64,000 nucleotides of DNA from Bacteroidales bacterium (GTDB lineage Bacteria; Bacteroidota; Bacteroidia; Bacteroidales; Muribaculaceae): contig CP091725.1 of assembly GCA_022009815.1 (NCBI GenBank), positions 2,232,001 through 2,296,000 of the forward strand. Reading direction: 5' to 3'. The translations under genes were made by a program, and so were the position numbers. The notes beneath the pieces were generated by a model. It saw nothing but the letters and a program-made list of their open reading frames with translations, was not told where the DNA came from and searched no databases. This document shows positions 45,936 through 54,417 of this stretch, in pieces. The stretch's first letter is position 1. Every line of letters begins with the position of its first letter.

Positions 45936-46385
45936 CTATTCTTCTTCCAAAATCTCGGTCTTGACCTTCATTTCTTGATATTCTTCCCAATCGGGGTCGT
46001 TCTCGGCATAGAATGTCAGTGGCAGCACTTCCATGTCATGGAGCGCATCGTTGAGGATGTATTGGAATTTCTTCAGATTCCGTGTGTAGAAAACCCAGTT
46101 GCGCTCGCCGTCACCGGTATAGATGCCTGTCAGAATGGCGGCTTGGTCTTTTTTGAAGGCGGCGTTCAGCGCATCGGTGACAGCCTCCATCAGCGACGAC
46201 GTCTTAAAGTCGGGCATCCCGTTTTTATCGGAATCATATTTCCACGTTATTTCTATACGGTCGTTGAATTTGCCTGATGCAATGGCATTTTCCACACCAC
46301 GGCGTCCGGTAACGATTATGCGGTTGCCGTTTTCACTTTCTGTCGGAGTGGTCCACCACTCGTCGCCTATTTTGAATTTTGTCAT
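45936..46385 (-). CDS. DUF695 family protein
   Basis: 149 residues, soluble, no signal peptide. Contains WWTTPTESENGNRIIVTGRRG and the conserved DGERNWVFYTRNLKKFQYIL, LPLTFYAENDPDWEEYQEM of DUF695, a small family of unknown function often found in single genes or fused to other domains. Divergent from rmuC; a minus-strand TAATTTTG (46439-46432) lies upstream. Confidence 0.7.
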   Translation of the reverse strand: MTKFKIGDEWWTTPTESENGNRIIVTGRRGVENAIASGKFNDRIEITWKYDSDKNGMPDFKTSSLMEAVTDALNAAFKKDQAAILTGIYTGDGERNWVFYTRNLKKFQYILNDALHDMEVLPLTFYAENDPDWEEYQEMKVKTEILEEE

Positions 46386-46479
46386 TTGTGTCTTAATTTT
46401 GCATCTAAGTTAGTCAATATTCGTCAACCTGCAAAATTATGGTCGGATATTGAGTGTAAAGTCAAAATAAAACAGAAAG

Positions 46480-47690
46480 ATGGAAGTGGTATTTTTATGT
46501 GTGACAGCGGTTGTGTGCATTGTGCTTGTGGCGCTTGTGGCAATTAAGGACAAAGCGGCCAGGGCGTTGCGCAATGAGTTGGAGGAGGCGAGGATTGAAA
46601 ATGCGCGATTGAAAGAAAAAATTGGCAATGTAGAGGCGTTCAACAATTCGGTCAGAGAAGAGACGAAGGCTCAATTCAAGTCGCTTGCCGCAGATATCTT
46701 TTCCTCGCAGTCGGAAAAATTCAAGGAGGCGAATGAAACCCGTTTGAGCGAGATTCTGAATCCGCTGAAGGAGGACATCAAAGATTTCAAACGCAGGGTT
46801 GACGACACGTATATGAACTCCTCGAAGGAGCGCACGCTGCTTGGTGAGCAGATGAAAAGGCTGATGGAGCTGAATATGTCGATAGGCAAGGAGGCACGCG
46901 ATTTGACGGAGGCTCTGTCGGGCAACACGAAGGTGCAGGGAGATTGGGGTGAGATGGTTCTTGAGACCATTCTTGTCAAATCAGGGCTTGTGGAAGGTGA
47001 GAATTATTTGTGCAGCGTACTAAAAACGACGATGGAACGCAGATAAAGAACGACGATAACGGCAGACTGCGCCCTGACGTTGTGGTGGCATTGCCCGACA
47101 AGAAATGCATTGTGATAGATTCAAAGGTGTCGTTGACGGCATACGTTAATTATATCAATGCCGACAACGATGACGACCGACAGCGTTTCGGAAAGGCGCA
47201 TCTGTTGTCTGTGCGCAGCCACTTGAAGGAGTTGGAAACTAAAAGGTATCAGGACTTTGTTGGGGTGGGCAATGACGACAGGATTGATTATGTGTTGATG
47301 TTCATTCCCAATGAACATGCCTACATGGCGGCGATGACATTGGACAATAACCTTTGGATGGAGGCGTATGAGAAGAGGGTGGTGATAATCAGTCCGGCGC
47401 ATGTGATCTCGACATTGCGGTTGATTGCTCAGTTATGGACGCGCGACAAGCAGACAAAAAATGCTTTGAAAATAGCCGAAGAAGGAGGCAAGCTGTATGA
47501 CAAGTTCGTGGGTTTCGTGAACGATATGCAGACTGTAGAGCAAAGCCTCGGAAAGGCAAGCGAGGCTTATGCCAGCGCTATGTCTAAATTGCATACCGGC
47601 AGAGGCTGCATCGTGTCGAAGGTGGAGAATCTGAAGAAGCTTGGGGCGAAAACCAGTAAAACCTTGCCGTCAGACATGTTGCCGGAATAA
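46480..47690 (+). CDS. rmuC: DNA recombination protein RmuC (frame break near 47012)
   Basis: About 403 residues once one G is restored at ENYLVQRTKNDDGTQIK. An N-terminal membrane anchor (VVFLCVTAVVCIVLVALVA), a coiled coil (about 25-70 and 85-130) and the nuclease-like RmuC domain with GNTKVQGDWGEMVLE, LRPDVVVALPDKKCIVIDSKV and FIPNEHAYMAA. RmuC limits recombination at inverted repeats. Both halves belong to the same family. Convergent with fmt. Confidence 0.9.
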
Positions 47691-47691
47691 A

Positions 47692-47720
47692 AAGGGGCTG
47701 CAAATGTGCAACCCCCTTGT
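47692..47720. terminator. weak bidirectional terminator between rmuC and fmt
   Basis: Short hairpin AAGGGG / CCCCTT with TGCA in both arms, between convergent genes. Confidence 0.5.
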
Positions 47721-47726
47721 AAATCA

Positions 47727-48689
47727 TTATTTGAAATATATTTCCGACAAGTCGAAGCCTCTTGTGAAGGCGTCTGAGTCCATCCTCTTTTTCCCGGACT
47801 GCTGTAAAGAGAGAATCTCTAATTTGCCGTCGGCGCAGTCAACAAAAATCCGGTTCTTCTCGACGCTCGCTTTGCCCGGCTTGGTGTCGCTGCATTTCGT
47901 AGGAAGTGAGGTGGAGAAAATCTTCACGGAATATTCTTTGCCGTCTTTCTCGAAACTGCTCCATGCGGCAGGGTAGGGCGACAAGCCTCGAATCAGGTTG
48001 TAGATTGACTCAGCCCCTTTGTTCCAGTCGATGTGGCATGTGTCCTTGAAGATTTTCGGAGCCGGCAATGTGTCTGCCCCGCCGTCAATCAAGGCGTCCT
48101 GTGGAATTGTGGTTACGGAGTCGTTGATGATGTCGTCGACTGTCTCGATGACCATCCCTGCGCCAAGCTCCATAAGTCGGTCGTGAATGGCGCCTACGTT
48201 GTCAGTGACGGCTATGTCTATTTTTTTCTGCTGGATAATGTCGCCGGTATCGATTTCGTGCTTGAGGAAGAATGTTGTCACGCCGGTTTCCTTCTCGCCG
48301 TTGATCACAGCCCAGTTGATAGGAGCTGCGCCACGGTATTTTGGAAGTAGCGAGGCGTGGAGGTTGAATGTGCCGAGACGGGGCATTCCCCAAACCACTT
48401 CTGGAAGCATTCTGAAAGCAATGACGATAAACAGGTCGGCATTTATTTCTTTCAGTTGGCTGACAAACGTCTCGTCTTTCAGTCTCTCCGGTTGGAGAAT
48501 GCGCAGTCCCTTCTCAAGGGCGTATTTCTTTACGTCCGACTGAATCATGTGGTGGCCTCTGCCGGCTTGCTTGTCGGGCATGGTGACAACGGCAGCCACG
48601 TTGTAGCCGCCTTCTACAAGCTTGTCCAGACTTGCTACTGCAAATTCGGGAGTGCCGAAAAAAACTATTTTTAAATCCTTTTTGTCCAT
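47727..48689 (-). CDS. fmt: methionyl-tRNA formyltransferase
   Basis: Formylates Met-tRNAi with 10-formyl-tetrahydrofolate for translation initiation. 320 residues: IVFFGTPEFAV at the start, NLHASLLPKYRGAAPINWAV with the catalytic Asn/His, and GVTTFFLKHEIDTGDI with the catalytic Asp; the C-terminal OB-like domain follows. Full length and unbroken; last gene of the minus-strand run from TsaC. Confidence 0.94.
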   Translation of the reverse strand: MDKKDLKIVFFGTPEFAVASLDKLVEGGYNVAAVVTMPDKQAGRGHHMIQSDVKKYALEKGLRILQPERLKDETFVSQLKEINADLFIVIAFRMLPEVVWGMPRLGTFNLHASLLPKYRGAAPINWAVINGEKETGVTTFFLKHEIDTGDIIQQKKIDIAVTDNVGAIHDRLMELGAGMVIETVDDIINDSVTTIPQDALIDGGADTLPAPKIFKDTCHIDWNKGAESIYNLIRGLSPYPAAWSSFEKDGKEYSVKIFSTSLPTKCSDTKPGKASVEKNRIFVDCADGKLEILSLQQSGKKRMDSDAFTRGFDLSEIYFK

Positions 48690-48704
48690 TATGTGTAAAA
48701 ATGT

Positions 48705-50509
48705 TTAGTCGTCGGAGAAGTGGCGCAGCACCCGACGGTATGAGTTGAATATTTTTGATTTGGACACAAATCCAATGTATTTGCCGTTTTCTACGACAGG
48801 CAGGTTCCAAGCGTTTGTCCTGTCGAATGTTTTCATCACATTCTCCATGTTGTCGCCGATTTCAATTTTTGCAGGTGGCATACACATAAATTTGCGCACA
48901 AACATACGGTCGTATAACTCGGGGCGGAACATGATGTTGCGGATGTCGTTCAGAAGGACGATGCCGAGCAGGTTGCCGTTGTGGTCGGTGACAGGAAACA
49001 AGTTTCTGTCTGACTGGGAAATTTTATGCACCATCTCCCTCAACGACATCTCGGGGTGTACCTCGATGAAGTCTTTCAATGACGCTGTTCATTTTCAGAA
49101 GCGTCAGCACGGCTTTGTCCTTATGGTGTGTGAGCAATTCGCCGCGCTTTGCCAGACGCATTGTATAGATGCTGTATTTCAAGAATATGCGTATAGTGCA
49201 GTATGATATTGTCGACACCATCAGCAACGGAAGAAACAGCTGGTAGCCGCCGGTCATCTCGGCGGTGAGGAATATGCCCATCAACGGGGCATGCATTACG
49301 CCCGCCATCACTCCTGCCATTCCCATCAGAGCGAAGTTCTTGCACGACAATTCTGCCCCTGGAAATAACCCGAGAGTGTTTGCGAGATAGGCGAAAAGGA
49401 AGCCTGTCATGCAGCCCACATACAATGATGGCGCGAATGTTCCACCGACGCCGCCTCCGCCGTTTGTGGCGCTTGTGGCAAACACTTTGGTGAGAATAAT
49501 CAGGAACAGAAACAAAATTACGAACCAAACATTGTTTCTTAGGCTGTAGAACACACTGCCGTCAAGCAATGTCGAAGGGTCGCCTTTGAGCAATTCGGTG
49601 ATGGCTTCGTAGCCTTCTCCGTAGAGCGGAGGAAAGCAGAATATCAGACCGCTGAGGATTACTGATCCGATAGCAAACTTATACCATGGATTGCGCAGCT
49701 TCGTAAACATATTCTCAACAGCGCCGATTACCTTTGTGAAGTAAAGCGACGTGAATCCGCAGACAATGCCGAGGATTATTACATACGGGATGTTGTTTGT
49801 AAGGAAAGCCTCGCTTTGGTCGAAGCTGAATTCTGGGCTATAGCCGGTGAATATGTATGAGACGGTGGCTGCCGTGATTGACGACACAAGAAGCGGCATG
49901 ACCGACACTGTGGTGAGGTCGATCATCAGCACCTCTACGGCAAAGCATTCCGGCGATAGGCGCTTTGAAGATGCCTGCCACACCGGCTGCCGCGCCGCTG
50001 CCCACAAGCATCATCAGAATTTGCGGCGACAGGCGGAAAAGACTGCCGAGATTCGACCCGATTGCGGCTCCGGTATTGACAATCGGACCCTCGGCTCCTA
50101 CCGAACCGCCGAAGCCGATGGTGATGGAGCTCGCCACGACCGATGAGTATGTGTTGTGCAGCTTCAGCCGGCTTTTGTTCTGTGAAATTGCGTAAAGCAC
50201 TCTTGTCACACCGTGGGAGATGTTGTCTTTGACGATGTATCTGACATATAGCCCGACAATCAGAATGCCCAGGACGGGATAGACAAGATAGAAGTAGTTG
50301 GCTCCGTCGACGTTGAAATGATTTGTCAGCAGCGACGAGATGGTGGCGATGAGGAATTTCAGCAGCAGGGCGGCGAATCCGGATAAGATGCCGATGAAGA
50401 ATGCGAGAATGAGAAGAAAGGTCTTCTCGTTGATGTGGTCCTCCCGCCATTGCAGCACTCTCATCAATACTGCATTTGCGTTGTCTTTTAATTGCATCGT
50501 GTTCAGCAT
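48705..50509 (-). CDS. ClC chloride channel/transporter with CBS domains (frame breaks near 49945 and 49075)
   Basis: About 602 residues with two 2-base gaps repaired. The membrane part has the filter motifs GFGGSVGAEGPIV, with the gating Glu but GAEGP instead of the usual GREGP, and GGTFAPSLYVGCMTG. The first break lies in AGML/FAVEVL and is restored only by adding two bases, since the family requires a Phe there. The second break joins LKMNSVIE to DFIEVHPEMSLREMVHK, the start of a pair of CBS domains (DRNLFPVTDHNGNLLGIV, WNLPVVENGKYIGFV) that usually bind nucleotides. Confidence 0.85.
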
Positions 50510-50511
50510 AT

Positions 50512-51903
50512 CTACATTCCTTTTCCTGTCAGTACGGTTCTGACGGTGTATAAAATAATTTTAAAATCAACAAACAGCGACATGTTGTCGAGATAGATGA
50601 GGTCGTATTTTGACCGTTCTATCATCTCGTCGACATTCTTTGCATATCCATATTTCACCATGCCCCACGATGTTATGCCGGGGCGAATCTGATAGGTGAG
50701 TGTGTAGTATGGTGCGCGTTCGATTATCTGCTCTGCAAAAAATTTCCGCTCTGGTCTTGGCCCGACGAGCGACATGTCGCCCTTCAGCACGTTCCAGAAC
50801 TGCGGTGTCTCGTCAAGGCGGTACTTGCGCAGCGTGTGCCCGATTTTCGTGATGCGTTTGTCTTCTTCGTTCGACAGCATCGGTACTCCTCCGCTTTCTG
50901 CGTTTGTGACCATTGTGCGGAATTTGTATATGTGGAAAGGCTTGCCGTTTTTGCCGATCCTTTCCTGTGAATATATGATGCTGCCTTTCGAGTCTTTCTT
51001 TATTGCGAATGCTATGGCGGCAAAAACCGGAGCAAGGACTACAAGGGCGGTCGCTGAGATGCAGATGTCGAACATCCGTTTCACATTCTTTTGCCATTCG
51101 GGCATATTGCTTTGGGCAATGTTTACAAACGGCTCGCCTATAATGTTGGCGTGACGGATGTTGGACGTGATGATGTCGTAGGTTTCCGGCGCAATCTTTA
51201 TGGGGATGGCGAGGTGGAAAAGGTTGTTTATCAAGTGCAGGGTCTCGGAGTTTGTGCGGTTGGACGGGGCGATTATGATGCTCTGCACGTCAAGCGCCTT
51301 GCACGTCTTGTCCAAATCGGCCATATTGTCGTCGAAAGCGAGAGTCCCGACAACGTGAGCGCCGCTTTCATCTCTTGATTTTGTGATGGTTTCCAGCACT
51401 TGCGCGACTGTCGGCTTGTCGCCGATGACGAGAGTGTTGAATCTGATGTCGCCGTTCTTGATGTGGCGTAGTATGTTGTTGGCTATGACTTTTCTCGGGA
51501 TGTATAAGGCGGTTCCTATGATGAGCCATAGAGAGCATATCAGCTCATAGTTGATGTTGCGCTCTGGAAGGTTGTCGTTGATTAGAATCGCGAAGTATAC
51601 AACCATTGACGCGAAGAACGATGAGACGACAGTGTTGAGAAATACCTGCATCTGGGGCTTTGAAAAAGGCTTGTTGTAAAAACCCGACAGGAGGCAAATA
51701 AAAACAATGAGAAAAGGAAATAATATTTGCCCAAGCACGATGTCGTGAAACGACAGATAGGTTGTGAACGCGTCGATTTCGCGCATGGCTCCAAAGTCCT
51801 TTGTCAGGCAGTATCTGACAAAGGTGAAAACCAGCCATGACATGTTGACGGCAAGGTAATCGTAAATTATATATCTTAATCTGAATCTTTGCTCACTTTT
51901 CAC
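50512..51903 (-). CDS. polyprenyl-phosphate sugar-1-phosphate transferase (WcaJ/undecaprenyl type)
   Basis: 463 residues. N-terminal region with four to five membrane helices and a nucleotide-binding-like middle (VIGDKPTVAQVLETI), then the bacterial sugar transferase domain: a reentrant helix (FDICISATALVVLAPVF), KDSKGSIIYSQERIGKNGKPF, YRLDETPQFWNVLKGDMSLVGPRPE and RPGITSWGMV. It starts the lipid-linked assembly of an exopolysaccharide or glycan. GTG start, overlapping the upstream stop by four bases (GTGA). Confidence 0.88.
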   Translation of the reverse strand: MKSEQRFRLRYIIYDYLAVNMSWLVFTFVRYCLTKDFGAMREIDAFTTYLSFHDIVLGQILFPFLIVFICLLSGFYNKPFSKPQMQVFLNTVVSSFFASMVVYFAILINDNLPERNINYELICSLWLIIGTALYIPRKVIANNILRHIKNGDIRFNTLVIGDKPTVAQVLETITKSRDESGAHVVGTLAFDDNMADLDKTCKALDVQSIIIAPSNRTNSETLHLINNLFHLAIPIKIAPETYDIITSNIRHANIIGEPFVNIAQSNMPEWQKNVKRMFDICISATALVVLAPVFAAIAFAIKKDSKGSIIYSQERIGKNGKPFHIYKFRTMVTNAESGGVPMLSNEEDKRITKIGHTLRKYRLDETPQFWNVLKGDMSLVGPRPERKFFAEQIIERAPYYTLTYQIRPGITSWGMVKYGYAKNVDEMIERSKYDLIYLDNMSLFVDFKIILYTVRTVLTGKGM

Positions 51904-52463
51904 GGGCGCAAAATCTTAATTGTATTGTCGGCTGACAGCATCACCACGCTTGATGGGGCATGCGGGGTCTTGTCGTCTTGCCGGTATTTCACGATGTAGT
52001 CTACAGCCGACTTTATTTCGTCGGAAATCTCGTCGAAGAATGCTGGCGAAGGCTCGCCGGCGATATTGGCGGAAGTAGAAACGATTGGCTTGCGGAGCAT
52101 CTTGCACAATCGCTGTGTAAACACCTCGCGCGACACCCGTATGCCTACGCTGGAGTTGTCGCCAAGAAGTTCCTGCGCAAGGTTCAAGGCATTGTCGTAT
52201 ATTATCGTGATGGGTTTCTCGCTCAGCTCGTTGAGCTGGTAAGCCATCTCGGGAACTGTCTCCACATAATTCTCCACATCTTCCATTTTGCCGACAAGCA
52301 CAAGCATAGCCTTGTTGTTGGCGCGCTTCTTGATTTTGTACACTTTGTCCACGGCCTCTGCGTTGGTGGCATCGCATCCAATGCCCCAGATGGTGTCGGT
52401 CGGGTAAAGTATTACGCCGCCTTTGCGCATGACCTCGACGGCTGTCTTTAAGTCTTCTTCCAT
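51900..52463 (-). CDS. L-threonylcarbamoyladenylate synthase (TsaC/Sua5/YrdC family)
   Basis: 187 residues from the ATG of MEEDLKTAVEVMRKGG. Makes the TC-AMP used for t6A modification of ANN-decoding tRNAs. Motifs: ILYPTDTIWGIGCDATN with the conserved Lys/Arg region KIKKRANNKAM, and STSANIAGEPSP. Short YrdC-only form, without the Sua5 tail. The minus-strand promoter box ends five bases before this ATG, which suggests a nearly leaderless mRNA. Confidence 0.88.
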   Translation of the reverse strand: MEEDLKTAVEVMRKGGVILYPTDTIWGIGCDATNAEAVDKVYKIKKRANNKAMLVLVGKMEDVENYVETVPEMAYQLNELSEKPITIIYDNALNLAQELLGDNSSVGIRVSREVFTQRLCKMLRKPIVSTSANIAGEPSPAFFDEISDEIKSAVDYIVKYRQDDKTPHAPSSVVMLSADNTIKILRP

Positions 52464-52468
52464 AACTA

Positions 52469-52498
52469 CAAAGATAGCACGTTTGACGGCAATATCAA
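52469..52498 (-). promoter_or_regulatory. promoter of the TsaC operon
   Basis: Minus-strand TATCTTTG (52476-52469) with TTG at 52498-52496, spacer 19 bases. The box ends five bases before the ATG at 52463. Confidence 0.6.
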
Positions 52499-52514
52499 AA
52501 AAAATCAGAAAAAA

Positions 52515-52545
52515 TTGCATAAGTGCGCAAAAGTGAGTACCTTTG
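52515..52545 (+). promoter_or_regulatory. promoter of rpsP
   Basis: TTG (52515-52517), 20-base spacer, TACCTTTG (52538-52545); ATG at 52588. Confidence 0.65.
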
Positions 52546-52587
52546 CGCCCGATAAACTTAATACACTTTTATTTAAACAAAACTTAA

Positions 52588-53145
52588 ATGGCAACAAAAA
52601 TTAGATTACAACGTCACGGCCGCAAGCGCTATGCGTTCTATCCTATTGTTATCGCTGATAGCAGGGCACCACGAGATGGTAAATTTATTGAAAGGATAGG
52701 TTCTTATAATCCGAACACTAATCCTGCTACAATAAGTTTGAATTTCGAAAGAGCTTTGTATTGGGTTAGCGTAGGTGCACAACCTACAGATACAGTTCGT
52801 CGCCTTCTCTCTAACGAGGGCGTGCTTTTGAAGAAGCACTTGCTCGGTGGCGTCAAGAAGGGTGCTTTCACTGAAGAAGAAGCAAATCGTCGTTTCGAGG
52901 AGTGGAAGAAGAATAAGGAAGCACAATTGAACGCTAAGAAGGAGCAATTGTCAAACGACAAGAAGCAAGCTGACAGCAAACGCTTGGAGGAAGAGAAAGC
53001 AAAGAACGCGGCAAAGGCTGAGTTGGTGGCAAAGAAGAAAGCAGAAATCGCTGCTGCTGAGGCTGCCAAGAAGGCTGAGGAGGCTGCTGCGGCTGAGGCT
53101 GAAAACGCCGAGGCAACAGCTGAAGAGGCTCCTGCTGCGGAATAA
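52588..53145 (+). CDS. rpsP: ribosomal protein bS16 with a long C-terminal tail
   Basis: 185 residues. Residues 1-80 are bS16 (MATKIRLQRHGRKRYAFYPI, VADSRAPRDGKFIERIGSYN, DTVRRLLSNEGVLLKK). The remaining 105 residues are a charged Ala/Glu/Lys-rich helix-forming tail (KKAEIAAAEAAKKAEEAAAA at its core), which Bacteroidota bS16 proteins commonly have. The tail probably lies on the ribosome surface. A terminator follows. Confidence 0.94.
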   Translation: MATKIRLQRHGRKRYAFYPIVIADSRAPRDGKFIERIGSYNPNTNPATISLNFERALYWVSVGAQPTDTVRRLLSNEGVLLKKHLLGGVKKGAFTEEEANRRFEEWKKNKEAQLNAKKEQLSNDKKQADSKRLEEEKAKNAAKAELVAKKKAEIAAAEAAKKAEEAAAAEAENAEATAEEAPAAE

Positions 53146-53169
53146 TCGTATACGTATCGCGAGTTTATG

Positions 53170-53203
53170 GCGGGGATGCACATCGTGCATCCCCGCTTTT
53201 TTG
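53170..53203 (+). terminator. terminator of rpsP
   Basis: Perfect 12-bp stem GCGGGGATGCAC (53170-53181) / GTGCATCCCCGC (53185-53196) followed by TTTTTTG. Confidence 0.9.
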
Positions 53204-53277
53204 TCGGCAAGTTTGCTAAAAAGCGTGGAATTGCCTAAAAAATCTATATATATGACTGACGGATGGGAAAAAATCAG

Positions 53278-53285
53278 TAACTTTG
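53278..53285 (+). promoter_or_regulatory. -7 box for carAB
   Basis: TAACTTTG 63 bases before the carA ATG; no standard -33 TTG. Confidence 0.5.
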
Positions 53286-53348
53286 TATGGTTTTCTCGAT
53301 GGTAATCTTGCAAACCGTAAAATTGGTAAGTAATTCCTAAAAATTGAT

Positions 53349-54417
53349 ATGAGAGAAACGAAAAAAGCAATCCTTGAATTGGAAGACGGTACTGTCTTTG
53401 AAGGAAAGTCGTTCGGCTTTGAGAATGCATGTTCTGGAGAAGTAGTGTTCAATACCGCGATGACCGGTTATCCAGAGAGTTTGACGGATCCATCTTATGA
53501 GGGTCAGGTTTTGGTGACGACGTTCCCGCTAATCGGCAATTATGGAGTGCCTCCAAAAGAAGAGCAGGATGGTGTTGCCCGCTATTTTGAAAGCAGCAGA
53601 ATTCATTGCGAGGCGATTGTTTGCCAGGACTATTCTTGGGAGTATAGCCATTGGCTGGCCGAAGAAAGCCTTTCGGATTGGCTGAAGAGAGAACAGGTGG
53701 TTGGTGTCTATGGAATAGACACAAGAGCGCTGACCAAGTTGTTGAGAGAAAAAGGCTCAATGCTTGGCCGTATTTATAGAGGGCGCTGAAAAACCTGAAT
53801 TCTATGACCCGAACAAGGAAAACTTGGTGGCGAAAGTCAGCTGCAAGGAGGTTGAAACTTATGGCGATGGAGACAAGACCGTTGTGCTGGTTGACTGCGG
53901 CACTAAAAACAATATAATTCGTTGTCTTGTGAAGAGGGGCGTGAAAGTGGTGCGTGTCCCTTGGAATTACGATTTTTCTCAGATTGATTATGATGGATTG
54001 TTTATCTCCAATGGCCCTGGCGACCCTGATATGGCTGGAGAGACAGTGGAAAATATAAAGAAAGCCCTTTCCGGCGACAAGCCTATTTGCGGAATCTGCA
54101 TGGGCAACCAGTTGCTGTCGAAGGCGGCTGGTGCAAAGACCTACAAGTTGAAGTATGGCCACCGCAGCCATAATCAGCCGGTGCGTCAAGTGGGCACAAA
54201 CCGTTGCTTCATCACGTCACAGAACCATGGCTTTGCTGTAGACAACGAAACTCTTGGCGGAGATTGGGAACCGTTGTTTGTGAATATGAATGATGGAACC
54301 AACGAGGGTATCCGCCACAAATCCAAACCGTTCTTTTCCGCTCAGTTCCACCCGGAAGCGTGCAGCGGTCCGCTTGATACGGAATTCATATTTGACGATT
54401 TTATAAAACTGTTGTAA
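53349..54417 (+). CDS. carA: carbamoyl phosphate synthase small subunit (frame break near 53775)
   Basis: Hydrolyses glutamine and passes ammonia to CarB, for pyrimidines and arginine. About 355 residues. N-terminal CPSase domain (ILELEDGTVFEGKSFGFEN, NTAMTGYPESLTDPSY), then the class I glutaminase with Cys in GICMGNQLLSKAAGAKTYKL and GHRSHNQPV, SQNHGFAVD. The break sits in GRI/YIEGAEKPEF: one extra T or two missing bases. The last base of its TAA overlaps the carB ATG (TAATG). Confidence 0.94.

Noticed and set aside
48705..49079. Stand-alone CBS-domain protein
   Set aside because: It joins the ClC membrane part after repairing a two-base gap and has no start or spacing of its own.
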